Counted from the first letter of the stretch, positions 7,411-14,884 are shown. The stretch: 18,885 nucleotides of DNA from Solobacterium sp. (GCA_016291725.1 JAEEYJ010000154.1:1-18885); one strand, 5' to 3'. Notes: generated by a model from the letters alone, not told the origin. Numbers and translations are program-made.

Positions 7411-8211
7411 CTAGACCAGATGCTTTTCAGCGAGAATGCGTGCGGTTTCCGCTGCCATTTCCGCTGTGCTGCCGCTGAGCATTCTGCCGGCGGAGCGCTG
7501 CGGCGGGGTAAATGATTTATAGATATTGGTCGGTGATCCGGCCAGACCGATTGTGGTTTTGTCAATCAGCGGATGATCCTTGAGATCATCATAGGCCAGT
7601 ATCCGGATTTCCTTGTCAAAGCAGTCCTCAATGCCCATGACGGACATATAGCGTGGTTCATTCAGTTCCTTGACACAGGTGATCAGGCAGGGAGTCTTCA
7701 CCTGCACCATCATGTAGCCGTCCTCCAGCATGCGCTTGATGGTCAGACGGTTGTCCTTCATTGTGATTTCCGCAGCGTAGCTTACCTGCGGCAGATGGAG
7801 CTTTTCAGCGATCTGCGGACCGACCTGGGCGGTGTCTCCGTCAATGGCCTGGCGTCCGGAGAGGATGATATCGCCCTCTTCCAGTCCCAGGGTGTCAATG
7901 GCTGCCGCAATGATCTGGCTGGTCGCGTAAGTATCGGAACCGCCGAACTCCCGTCCGGAAACCAGCACGGCTTCATCCACACCCATGGCATACAGTTCCC
8001 TGAGCATGCTTTCAGCCTGCATCGGTCCCATGGTTACGGTAATGACTCTGGCACCGGTCTCTTCCTTCAGCTGCAGTGCAGCTTCCACGGCATTGAGATC
8101 ATCCGGATTGGTTACAGCCTCCATGCTGGCTCTGTCCAGGGTTCCGTCTGCTTTGACGGATACTTTGCCGGTGGTATCCGGCACCTGCTTGACCGTTACA
8201 AAGATCTTCAT
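7411..8211 (-). CDS. etfB: Electron transfer flavoprotein, beta subunit
   Basis: This is the second ETF subunit, 266 residues, of family length. It carries the signature VKTPCLITCVKELNEPRYMS (171-190) and GRQAIDGDTAQVGPQIAE (119-136). The DGDTAQVGP sequence is seen in bacterial ETFs that bind a second FAD in the beta subunit and can bifurcate electrons, whereas mitochondrial ETF has a different sequence there and binds AMP. Bifurcation (NADH to both ferredoxin and an enoyl-CoA) is therefore possible but not proven. The ATG shares one base with the acyl-CoA dehydrogenase stop (TGATG), and etfA follows after 11 nt. Confidence 0.96.
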   Translation of the reverse strand: MKIFVTVKQVPDTTGKVSVKADGTLDRASMEAVTNPDDLNAVEAALQLKEETGARVITVTMGPMQAESMLRELYAMGVDEAVLVSGREFGGSDTYATSQIIAAAIDTLGLEEGDIILSGRQAIDGDTAQVGPQIAEKLHLPQVSYAAEITMKDNRLTIKRMLEDGYMMVQVKTPCLITCVKELNEPRYMSVMGIEDCFDKEIRILAYDDLKDHPLIDKTTIGLAGSPTNIYKSFTPPQRSAGRMLSGSTAEMAAETARILAEKHLV

Positions 8212-9365
8212 CAGCGGCCTCCTGTCTTCTTCAGCAGCTGTCCTGCGATAACGACTTCCTGGATCTGGCTGGTTCCTTCATAGATGCTAGTAATGCGCGC
8301 ATCACGGTACAGCCGCTCCACTTTATAGTCCCGGGAATATCCGTAGCCGCCATGGATCTGTACGGCTTTGTAGGCACAGCGGTTCGCTGCTTCTGCAGCG
8401 TAGAACTTGGCCATGGAACAGGCCATTGTAGCGTCCTTCCCGGCATCCTTCAGCTCTGCCGCATGATAGACCAGCTGTCTTGCGGCTTCGATTTCGGTTG
8501 CCATCTCGGCAATCATGAAGCTGATGCCCTGGAAGTTTCCGATGGGCTGGCCGAACTGCTTTCTTTCCTTGGCGTAGGCTACCGATTCATCCAGGCAGGA
8601 CTGGGCGATTCCCACCGCCTGCGCAGCCATGCCCAGCCGGCCGCCGTCCAGTGTCTTCATAGCAATGGAGAAGCCTTTGTGCAGCGGTCCAACAAGACAG
8701 TCTTTCGGTACTCTGACATCCTCCATGACGACATCACAGGTCGGATAGCCGTTGATGCCCATCTTCTTCTCCGACGCACCGAGGCTGACACCCGGCAGAT
8801 GGAGATCCACCACGAACATCGATATACCGCGGGATCCCCTTGCCGTAGGATCCGTCTTGGCGAACACCAGGCACCAGTCCGCCATCGGTGCCCCGGACAC
8901 GAACGTCTTCCTTCCGTTGAGGACGAAGCCGTCTCCGTCCTCTACGGCCGTAGTCGTTGTTCCGCCGGCATCGGAACCGGCTCCCGGCTCTGTAAGCGCA
9001 AAGACCATGATCTTCTCCCCGCTCGCAATCGGCGGGAGGTACTTTTCCTTCTGTTCCTGTGTACCGGCCATCATCAGCGGACCGCCGCCGAGTGAGTTCG
9101 ATGTATTCGCGTAGATGGACAGTGCAGCGTCCATCCTGGCGAATTCTTCGATCATCAGTGCATAGGAGAGATAGTCTCCGCCCGCACCGCCGAATTCTCT
9201 GGGAATCCTGACACCCATGAATCCATAGCGCGCCATTTTCCGGTGCATATCCCAGTCGAATTCACCTGTTTCATCCAGTCTGTCTTGCAGTTCCTTGGTG
9301 AACTCCATCTCTGCGAACTGCCGGAAGAGCTTGCGTTCCAGTTCGTGCTTTCTGTCCAGAATCAT
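8211..9365 (-). CDS. Acyl-CoA dehydrogenase / enoyl-CoA reductase
   Basis: This flavoprotein oxidises acyl-CoA or, with ETF in anaerobes, reduces an alpha,beta-unsaturated acyl-CoA. The 384 residues show ALTEPGAGSD (123-132), KMGINGYPTCDVVMEDVRVP (201-220), QIHGGYGYSRDYKVERLYRD (336-355) and IYEGTSQIQ (361-369). Glu363 is the catalytic base position of butyryl-CoA-type enzymes. A comparison from memory aligns the carboxylate-binding Arg94 of glutaryl-CoA dehydrogenase with Ser83 here, so a dicarboxylyl-CoA substrate is not supported by that residue. The start chosen has GGAGG upstream and forms an ATGA overlap with the CoA-transferase stop; an earlier in-frame ATG 14 codons upstream is less likely. 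It resembles CarC and Bcd types. Confidence 0.93.
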   Translation of the reverse strand: MILDRKHELERKLFRQFAEMEFTKELQDRLDETGEFDWDMHRKMARYGFMGVRIPREFGGAGGDYLSYALMIEEFARMDAALSIYANTSNSLGGGPLMMAGTQEQKEKYLPPIASGEKIMVFALTEPGAGSDAGGTTTTAVEDGDGFVLNGRKTFVSGAPMADWCLVFAKTDPTARGSRGISMFVVDLHLPGVSLGASEKKMGINGYPTCDVVMEDVRVPKDCLVGPLHKGFSIAMKTLDGGRLGMAAQAVGIAQSCLDESVAYAKERKQFGQPIGNFQGISFMIAEMATEIEAARQLVYHAAELKDAGKDATMACSMAKFYAAEAANRCAYKAVQIHGGYGYSRDYKVERLYRDARITSIYEGTSQIQEVVIAGQLLKKTGGR

Positions 9366-11002
9366 GCGCCTTCCTCCTTCATTACAGCACTGCGCAGACC
9401 GCCCCATTCTTCACGGAACAGCCCTTCATCCATAAGCTTCAGATTGTCGGAAACCGCCGGTTCAAAGTCCATATGCGCCAGGATATCCTTCTGCAGATCC
9501 ACACCGGGCGCAATCTCAATGATGGTCATCCGGTGATCGATCAGTTCGAATACACAGCGCTCGGTGACATAAAGGATTCTCTGCCCCGGCTTGGTGTACC
9601 TGCCCGAGAAGGTTACCTGCTGGACGTGTTCCTTGAACTTGATGACACTGCCTTCCTCGAGGATTTCCAGCCTGCCGTCCTTCACCGCCAGCTTCGCTTT
9701 GCCGGTGAATGTCCCGCAGAAGACAACCCGCGGTGTAGCGTTCGTAATGTCAATGAAGCCGCCCGGTCCGATCAGCCGTCTGCCGAACTTCGATACATTG
9801 ACGTTTCCTTCCGCGTCGCACTCACCCAGGCCGAGGCAGGTCATATCCAGACCGCCGCCGTCGATGATGTCAAACGATGAGTTGTGGTCAATGGTGGCTT
9901 CCGGGTTGTAGCTGGAGCCGAAGTTGGGCAGCGGACACGGTACACCGCCGATCATGCCCGACTCCGAGCACATCGTGACCATGTCCAGGCATCCCTCTTC
10001 AGCCAGAATGTTTCCGACATTGGCAGAGATTCCAACACCCAGGTTCAGAACACTCCCTGCCTGTACTTCCATGGCACAGCGCCTGGCAATGACTTTGCGC
10101 TCATCGAGCGGATAGCGCTCGATCGCCGAAACAGGCTTCCGGATCTGTCCGGAGAAGGAAGGCTCCCAATAGACACCTTCCGCCTGCCAGGCTGCCATCG
10201 GGTCCGTAGACTGCACAACATAGTCCACCAGGATTCCCGGAATCTTTACATCCTTCGGATTCAGACTGTCTGCCTTGGCCAGGTATTCCACCTGGACAAT
10301 GACGATGCCCCCGCTGTTGTGGGCAGCCGACGCAATCGCCAGACCTTCATTGATGATTCCTTCATGCATGAAGGAGATATTTCCCTTCTCATCCGCTACG
10401 GTGCCTCTGAGCAGAGCGACATTCAGCGGAAAGCTCCGGTAGAAGAGATACTCCTCCCCGTTGAATTCCACCAGATCCGCGGCGTTCTCCTTCGTCTGTT
10501 CATTCATTCTGCCGCCTTCCAGCCGGGGATCCACAAAGGTTCCCAGTCCGACCTTCGTCAGCAGTCCCGGTCTTCCTGCCGCGATTTCACGCCACAGATT
10601 GACCGCAACGCCCTGCGGTATGCAGCAGCCGGTGATCTCTCCCTTGGCAGCGAGATCGTTCAGTGCATGCGCGCTCTGCACATGTGCGCCATACCATTTC
10701 GTTACCAGCCCCGGTCCGGCTTCTCCCAGACGGGAAAGCCCGCGGACACCCTCCGGTTCCGGATCGTTCTCTGTTCTTCTCTGCTTGTCCCAGCCGACAA
10801 ACCGGTTGCCGTAGCCATGATCTCCCATAGCTGATCCTTGATGGAGCTCCAGGTTCCTGGGATGTCCCGTTTCCCGGTACAGATCACGGATGGCACAGGC
10901 GACTTCCTCCGGGAATCCGGACAGTCCCATACCGCCGACACCGATGACAGCACCATCAGGGATCAGCTCTGCAGCTTCTCTCGCTGTTATGAACTTTGCC
11001 AT
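9362..11002 (-). CDS. Family I acyl-CoA:carboxylate CoA-transferase (propionate CoA-transferase-like)
   Basis: This enzyme moves CoA between carboxylic acids through a glutamyl-CoA thioester. The 546 residues contain both halves fused, as in Clostridium propionicum Pct and E. coli YdiF. The N-terminal half has GGMGLSGFPEEV (23-34) and VGLGTFVDPR (151-160). The C-terminal half has LGVGISANVG (321-330) and CSESGMIGGVP (345-355), where Glu347 matches the catalytic glutamate. It starts one base after the DUF169 stop and overlaps the dehydrogenase gene by four bases. In this setting it probably hands CoA from the reduced acyl-CoA to a fresh unsaturated acid, saving ATP. Substrate range in this family is broad, so propionate or acetate transfer remains possible. 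Confidence 0.93.
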   Translation of the reverse strand: MAKFITAREAAELIPDGAVIGVGGMGLSGFPEEVACAIRDLYRETGHPRNLELHQGSAMGDHGYGNRFVGWDKQRRTENDPEPEGVRGLSRLGEAGPGLVTKWYGAHVQSAHALNDLAAKGEITGCCIPQGVAVNLWREIAAGRPGLLTKVGLGTFVDPRLEGGRMNEQTKENAADLVEFNGEEYLFYRSFPLNVALLRGTVADEKGNISFMHEGIINEGLAIASAAHNSGGIVIVQVEYLAKADSLNPKDVKIPGILVDYVVQSTDPMAAWQAEGVYWEPSFSGQIRKPVSAIERYPLDERKVIARRCAMEVQAGSVLNLGVGISANVGNILAEEGCLDMVTMCSESGMIGGVPCPLPNFGSSYNPEATIDHNSSFDIIDGGGLDMTCLGLGECDAEGNVNVSKFGRRLIGPGGFIDITNATPRVVFCGTFTGKAKLAVKDGRLEILEEGSVIKFKEHVQQVTFSGRYTKPGQRILYVTERCVFELIDHRMTIIEIAPGVDLQKDILAHMDFEPAVSDNLKLMDEGLFREEWGGLRSAVMKEEGA

Positions 11003-11003
11003 A

Positions 11004-11744
11004 TTACTTCTTCAGGTCCTCCGCGATCTGTTTTCCGATTCCTGCCATGTACTGGGTATGGTATTCCTTGCCCCAGCTGTACTGCGGGAGATCCCACTCC
11101 ATCTTCTGCAGACTGTCGATGATCTCCGGCAGAATCTGGTACGGAAGGCTCAGCATCAGCAGCCCTTCCGGGAAGATCTTCCTTGCCTTCATTCCATGAT
11201 GAAGTCCTGTTACCATCATATTCAGCTCACCGGTCAGATACGGTCTCGTATAGAGGCACGCACAGCCGGCGACCGTAGTGCCGTAGGCATGCCATCCCCT
11301 GCCTGTCCGGTATCCGTTGGCACGCAGGACAATCTCCGCCTGCGAAGGATGGCACATCAGAATGATCAGATCCGGGTCAAAGGTCATGTGGTCCGTCGTA
11401 TCGAACAGGATGTACGGTGCAGTTCCTTTGGCCAGCTTCTTCATTCCGTAGTAGATGTTGGCGTTGGCCCGTTCATCCTCGTAGACATGGATCCGCGGTC
11501 CGATCAGACCGCCGATCATGCCCGGATCATCCTCGGATTCACCGAGAATGTACGGACCGACTGCGCAGCCATGGCTTTCCTTTGCTGCATAGAAGCCGCC
11601 CTTTGTCTGAGCGACATGCAGCATCTCGCACACAGCTGTCTTTTCTTCGAGAAGAGGAAGATCCTCCGGACGGAACATGCTGAACTTCACACCGACCGGC
11701 TTGAAATCCAGGCCCAGACGGTCGAATACGTCATACTGATTCAT
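11004..11744 (-). CDS. DUF169 family protein (COG2043), function unknown
   Basis: I recognise the DUF169 pattern: PVGVKF (16-21), a cysteine in KTAVCEML (Cys39), ESHGCAVGPYILG (56-68, Cys60), then MCHPSQ (Cys131) and AGCACLY (Cys161, Cys163). The 246 residues have no signal peptide or clear membrane segment, so the product is probably cytosolic. The conserved cysteines suggest a metal or cofactor site, but I know of no assigned reaction. The gene opens the operon of CoA-transferase, dehydrogenase, ETF and ligase, with only one base before the CoA-transferase ATG. That placement suggests a role in the same pathway. The start has TGAGGA about nine bases upstream and a TATAAT at a fitting distance. 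Confidence 0.85.
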   Translation of the reverse strand: MNQYDVFDRLGLDFKPVGVKFSMFRPEDLPLLEEKTAVCEMLHVAQTKGGFYAAKESHGCAVGPYILGESEDDPGMIGGLIGPRIHVYEDERANANIYYGMKKLAKGTAPYILFDTTDHMTFDPDLIILMCHPSQAEIVLRANGYRTGRGWHAYGTTVAGCACLYTRPYLTGELNMMVTGLHHGMKARKIFPEGLLMLSLPYQILPEIIDSLQKMEWDLPQYSWGKEYHTQYMAGIGKQIAEDLKK

Positions 11745-11770
11745 GATGTTGTCCTCACTTTTCTGTCTTT

Positions 11771-11776
11771 ATTATA
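11771..11776 (-). promoter_or_regulatory. TATAAT -10 element of the DUF169-CoA-transferase-etf operon
   Basis: A perfect TATAAT on the minus strand lies 26 bases before the DUF169 start codon and predicts a leader of about 20 nt. No good -35 hexamer is seen at 16-18 nt. Lying after the terminator of the methylaspartate ammonia-lyase gene, it suggests separate control of the downstream operon. Confidence 0.5.
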
Positions 11777-11803
11777 CCGAATGATATTTATGCATGGAGA
11801 ACA

Positions 11804-11835
11804 AAAGCAGGAGGCTTCATGCCTTCTCCTGCTTT
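11804..11835 (-). terminator. Terminator at the 3' end of the methylaspartate ammonia-lyase gene
   Basis: A perfect 10-bp stem (AAAGCAGGAG / CTCCTGCTTT on the minus strand) with a 12-nt loop holding the TGA stop, followed by TGTTCTCC. The U-tract is short (TTTTG), so read-through into the next operon is likely. Confidence 0.65.
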
Positions 11836-13070
11836 CTTCTGCGTACAGCGAGAATGCGCTGCATTTCATTGTAGGTAATGCTGAAGCCTTCATCCACACC
11901 CATGCCGGGCTTGGCCAGGATCATGGCTGCACCATCCGCCATCGCCAGATGTACGCACACCTGCGCGCTGCGCTCCGTCTCATTGCAGGAACCGCCCTGG
12001 TAGGCACCGATGCCTCTGGCATTGCAGTACATCGCAGCCTCAATGATGTTGTTGATGCCGCCGAGATCCGGGCATTTGATCTGGATGATATGCCCCGCTC
12101 CATGGTCCGCAAAGTACCGGATGTCCTCCAGTGTATTGCACCACTCATCCGCGACGATCTTCACCGGAATGCCCCGCTCATCCACGGTACGGGTCAGATT
12201 CCGCAGATCCACCATCTGCTGCCCGCGCTCCCCGGCATCCATCGGTCCTTCCAGATGCAGCTGCAGCGGCGCCACCGCTTCACACAGCTCTGCGATGTAG
12301 TCTGCCATGGCTTCGTAGCTGTCATGGCCGAAGATCTCACCGATCGTACCGTAGACATCGATGTGGATGACCGGCAGGTAATCATCCGCCGTACGCAGAG
12401 CAAATACCCGCTCCTTTAGCCAGCGGCAGTAGTCCAGCAAAAGCTCTCCGCGCCTGCCCAGCTTTGCATCGACGTTATTGATCAATGCGTGCGGCAGGAT
12501 GGGAATCTTCTTCAGAATGGCCTTGTCCGCATTGAGGCAACGGTCGTCCCCCGACTGGGCGAATACCGGAATCTCCTGCTCACTGACGGACAGACCGTAT
12601 TCCTCAGCCACCACTTCACACATCATCTTCCTGTGGGAACAGGCTACGGCATCCAGTACAGCCTGAGTCACGCCGTACCGGATGGCGGTGTGCAGGCGTC
12701 TGCCATTGACTTCCGTGGCATCGATTTTCTCTGCCAGCCTGCGGAAGCTGTCGGCTTCTTCGCCGATCAGCAAAGGCCGGACATACTTCTCGATGACCGG
12801 AATGAAGTCCTCGGCCAGAAACAGCGGGTCACGTCCGGCAGCACCGCTGTACTGTACAGCAGCACAGTCTCCGTAAGCCATTTGTCCGTCTTCCAGCACC
12901 AGGATCACCGATATGGATTCACCGGCCTGGCGGACAGACGCAAAGCCCGGTGTGCAGGGGTCGCCGGTATAGACAAAGCCATCCTGAACAGCACCCGCCT
13001 TGATGGCCGCCTGATCATCAAACCAGAAACCGGTACGCCCTGCTGAGCAGATCAGGTCCACGATCTTCAT
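11817..13070 (-). CDS. mal: Methylaspartate ammonia-lyase
   Basis: This enolase-superfamily enzyme interconverts L-threo-3-methylaspartate with mesaconate and ammonia. The 417-residue protein matches the Clostridium tetanomorphum enzyme along its whole length as recalled. Shared stretches include MKIVD at the start, GESISV-LVLEDGQ (50-63), GDCAAVQYSG (67-76), GRDPLFLA (79-86), VPVFAQSGDD-like (168-176) and LAKPGMGVDEG (385-395). Catalytic residues are kept: His194 in LPHALINN and Lys332 in QIKCPDLGG. The metal ligands Asp238, Glu274 and Asp308 and the substrate-pocket Gln73 and Gln172 are also kept. One pocket threonine is serine here (Ser361). The usual partner, glutamate mutase, is not in the window, and the upstream neighbour is divergent. 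It has its own promoter and terminator; AAGGAG lies eight bases before the ATG. Confidence 0.97.
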   Translation of the reverse strand: MKIVDLICSAGRTGFWFDDQAAIKAGAVQDGFVYTGDPCTPGFASVRQAGESISVILVLEDGQMAYGDCAAVQYSGAAGRDPLFLAEDFIPVIEKYVRPLLIGEEADSFRRLAEKIDATEVNGRRLHTAIRYGVTQAVLDAVACSHRKMMCEVVAEEYGLSVSEQEIPVFAQSGDDRCLNADKAILKKIPILPHALINNVDAKLGRRGELLLDYCRWLKERVFALRTADDYLPVIHIDVYGTIGEIFGHDSYEAMADYIAELCEAVAPLQLHLEGPMDAGERGQQMVDLRNLTRTVDERGIPVKIVADEWCNTLEDIRYFADHGAGHIIQIKCPDLGGINNIIEAAMYCNARGIGAYQGGSCNETERSAQVCVHLAMADGAAMILAKPGMGVDEGFSITYNEMQRILAVRRRKQEKA

Positions 13071-13098
13071 AGTGCGCTCTCCTTCCCTTGTTTCTGTG

Positions 13099-13128
13099 AT
13101 CGTAGCATCCTGCTTTCCCCTGCGTCAA
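13099..13128 (-). promoter_or_regulatory. Promoter of the methylaspartate ammonia-lyase gene
   Basis: TTGACG (13123-13128) and TACGAT (13099-13104) on the minus strand are separated by 18 nt, with TG one base before the -10 element. The predicted start near 13092 leaves a leader of about 20 nt holding the AAGGAG site. Confidence 0.65.
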
Positions 13129-13159
13129 TCAACGCGCAGTATCCTCTGTGCACACTCTG

Positions 13160-13168
13160 TGCTATAGT
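13160..13168 (+). promoter_or_regulatory. Extended -10 promoter of the lipoprotein gene
   Basis: TGCTATAGT is an extended -10 element 27 bases before the lipoprotein start codon; no clear -35 hexamer is seen. It lies back to back with the mal promoter, the two -10 elements being about 60 bases apart. Confidence 0.5.
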
Positions 13169-13195
13169 GTTTTCAGCAATCAAAGGAGAACACGA

Positions 13196-13639
13196 ATGAA
13201 AAAGATCCTGGCAGCAGCTGCAGCGCTGATGATGCTGTGCGCCTGCGGAAAAGAAGATAAACCGGAACCGGCAAACGTCATCGCAGAGATGGCCGATATG
13301 AACGCAATCAAGGATACCCCGCACGATGAATGCAGCATTGAAGGCTCCGAGCCGCGTACAGATATTGTGTTCCGTACCAGTACGGAGATCACGGACGTCC
13401 ATGTCCTCGGCCTTGCGGTCAAGGAAACACAGGCAGACGGCAGCTTCACTTTCGCTGTCCATGATCTCTACAGCCAGGAAACCCTAACGCCGGACAGTCC
13501 GCTGGTCGTACACCTGACCTTCTTCGGAGATCTGCCCAGCTACGGGATCCGCTATACGGACAACGATGGAACCGTCAGGCAGAAGTATCTGTATATCAGC
13601 GGCAAGGACGGATCCCTGGTGCTGGAGGACTTCGAATAG
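13196..13639 (+). CDS. Small putative lipoprotein, function unknown
   Basis: The 147-residue product starts with a lipoprotein signal: KK at 2-3, a hydrophobic stretch (4-14) and the lipobox LCAC, Cys17 being the expected lipidated residue. The mature part is acidic and mostly polar, with a likely beta-rich section (VHLTFFGDLPSYGIRYTDN, 105-123), and ends LVLEDFE. I recognise no domain. The start is set by AAAGGAG seven to eight bases upstream; a longer in-frame reading from 13148 would put extra residues before the signal and start upstream of the promoter. It should be anchored on the outer face of the membrane. It stands alone between the divergent mal gene and the convergent transporter gene. 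Confidence 0.85.
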   Translation: MKKILAAAAALMMLCACGKEDKPEPANVIAEMADMNAIKDTPHDECSIEGSEPRTDIVFRTSTEITDVHVLGLAVKETQADGSFTFAVHDLYSQETLTPDSPLVVHLTFFGDLPSYGIRYTDNDGTVRQKYLYISGKDGSLVLEDFE

Positions 13640-13649
13640 AAAACAAAAA

Positions 13650-13667
13650 AGTCTGCTTATGCAGACT
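13650..13667. terminator. Bidirectional terminator between lipoprotein and MFS genes
   Basis: A 7-bp stem (AGTCTGC / GCAGACT) with a TTAT loop, followed on the plus strand by CTTTTTTATC and on the minus strand by TTTTTTGTTTT. Both arms have A/T tracts, so it serves the two converging genes. Confidence 0.92.
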
Positions 13668-13672
13668 CTTTT

Positions 13673-14884
13673 TTATCTTCTTGTATTCTTCAGCGGCTCC
13701 CCGGCAAAGCGCTTAGGATCCGTCGCAATGAGCAGCACCAACAGACCGCAGATACTGCTGATGACACCTACCGTAGCCACCGTCGGAATGGTAAAGTGCT
13801 CCAGCATCATACCCCCGAAGTAATTGGCCAAGGTACCGCAGAGGCCGGAAGTCGCCAGTCCGAACATAGCCTGCGCCTTGACTACATCCTTGTCGCCGAC
13901 AATGGAATTGATGTAGAACACAGCCGATACATTGAACAGACCGCCGATGAACAGACCGGTCAGATGCAGCAGGACAAAGAATGTAATCGACGGACAGATC
14001 CGGATCAGGATCATTTTCACGCAGATGAAGATACCGGCTACCTTGAGCATATTGTCCGCGCCTGCCTTCTTCATGATCCGGGAAGACACCAGCATCATCG
14101 GAATCTCCGTCATCGCATTCAGGAAGAGCGCACGCCCCATCTCCGACTCACCGCCGCCGAAATACCGCACATAGTAGATCATGTACGTATTCATGATGAA
14201 CATCGGGAAGAACATCAGGATGAAGGAAGCCATCACAGTGAGGAACCGCTTGTACTTCTTCAGGAACTGGAGCACAGAGCTCGGTTCCTCCTGTGCCTTA
14301 GCCATTTCCCCGACCAGCTTTTCCGGCCGCGGGAACAGCCACAGGACGATCAGTTCGACTGCATAGACACCGATGTAGATCGGCAGGATGATCTCCGGAC
14401 CGTTTGCCTCAACGATGGTACCCATGAAATTGGCGCACAGGGCATAGCCCAGGGAACCGATCGATCTTGCCAGGCCGAAGTTGATATCATAGCCGTTGTT
14501 GGTGAACTCCAGGCTCAGCGAACTCAGGATCGGGGAGAACGCTGCCTGCAGGCTCAGCGCAATGGTATAGAAGACAGCTGTCGGCAGGAACTTTGCCGGC
14601 AGGAACTTCAGTGCACAGACACAGAACAGGCTCGAAACAATGAAGATCATGGAAATGATCTTGACGGTAATGGTTTTTGATTTGTCCGCGATCGTTCCGG
14701 AGAACTGCTGGATGATCATGCACAGGATAGAGGCTCCGGCGGTAACCGTACCGATCTGCCCTGTAGTGAATCCTCTTCCGGAAAGGAATACGGCCGCAAA
14801 CGAGAACAGGATCAGATAATCGATCCAGAATCCTGCCTGCAGTACGGCGTATTTGGCTGTAGGTCCTTTGCGCTCCTGATACAT
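13673..14884 (-). CDS. MFS family transporter, substrate unknown
   Basis: A 403-residue membrane protein with about twelve hydrophobic segments in two halves, split by a charged loop near 190-210 (FPRPEKLVGEMAKAQEEPSS). Residues 41-71 contain the usual MFS layout of TM2 followed by a short charged loop (GTIADKSKT). The general look is that of the LacY/nucleoside-proton symporter-like MFS group, but I cannot name a substrate. It is a single gene ending at a bidirectional terminator, divergent from the GNAT operon. GAGGT about nine bases before the ATG and an extended -10 upstream support the start. Nothing ties it to the ammonia-lyase operon except proximity. Confidence 0.87.
   Translation of the reverse strand: MYQERKGPTAKYAVLQAGFWIDYLILFSFAAVFLSGRGFTTGQIGTVTAGASILCMIIQQFSGTIADKSKTITVKIISMIFIVSSLFCVCALKFLPAKFLPTAVFYTIALSLQAAFSPILSSLSLEFTNNGYDINFGLARSIGSLGYALCANFMGTIVEANGPEIILPIYIGVYAVELIVLWLFPRPEKLVGEMAKAQEEPSSVLQFLKKYKRFLTVMASFILMFFPMFIMNTYMIYYVRYFGGGESEMGRALFLNAMTEIPMMLVSSRIMKKAGADNMLKVAGIFICVKMILIRICPSITFFVLLHLTGLFIGGLFNVSAVFYINSIVGDKDVVKAQAMFGLATSGLCGTLANYFGGMMLEHFTIPTVATVGVISSICGLLVLLIATDPKRFAGEPLKNTRR

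Noticed and set aside
10890..12419. 509-codon open frame on the plus strand across the CoA-transferase, DUF169 and mal genes
   Set aside because: It runs through three clear minus-strand genes and their intergenic promoter, with a low-complexity, Arg/His/Cys-rich product typical of an antisense frame.
13148..13195. Longer start for the lipoprotein gene
   Set aside because: It would begin upstream of the predicted promoter and place charged residues before the signal peptide; the ATG at 13196 has AAAGGAG and a proper lipoprotein signal.
13673..14884. MFS transporter as the importer for the enoate reduction operon
   Set aside because: It is a separate unit beyond the lipoprotein gene with its own promoter and terminator, and has no feature indicating a carboxylate substrate.
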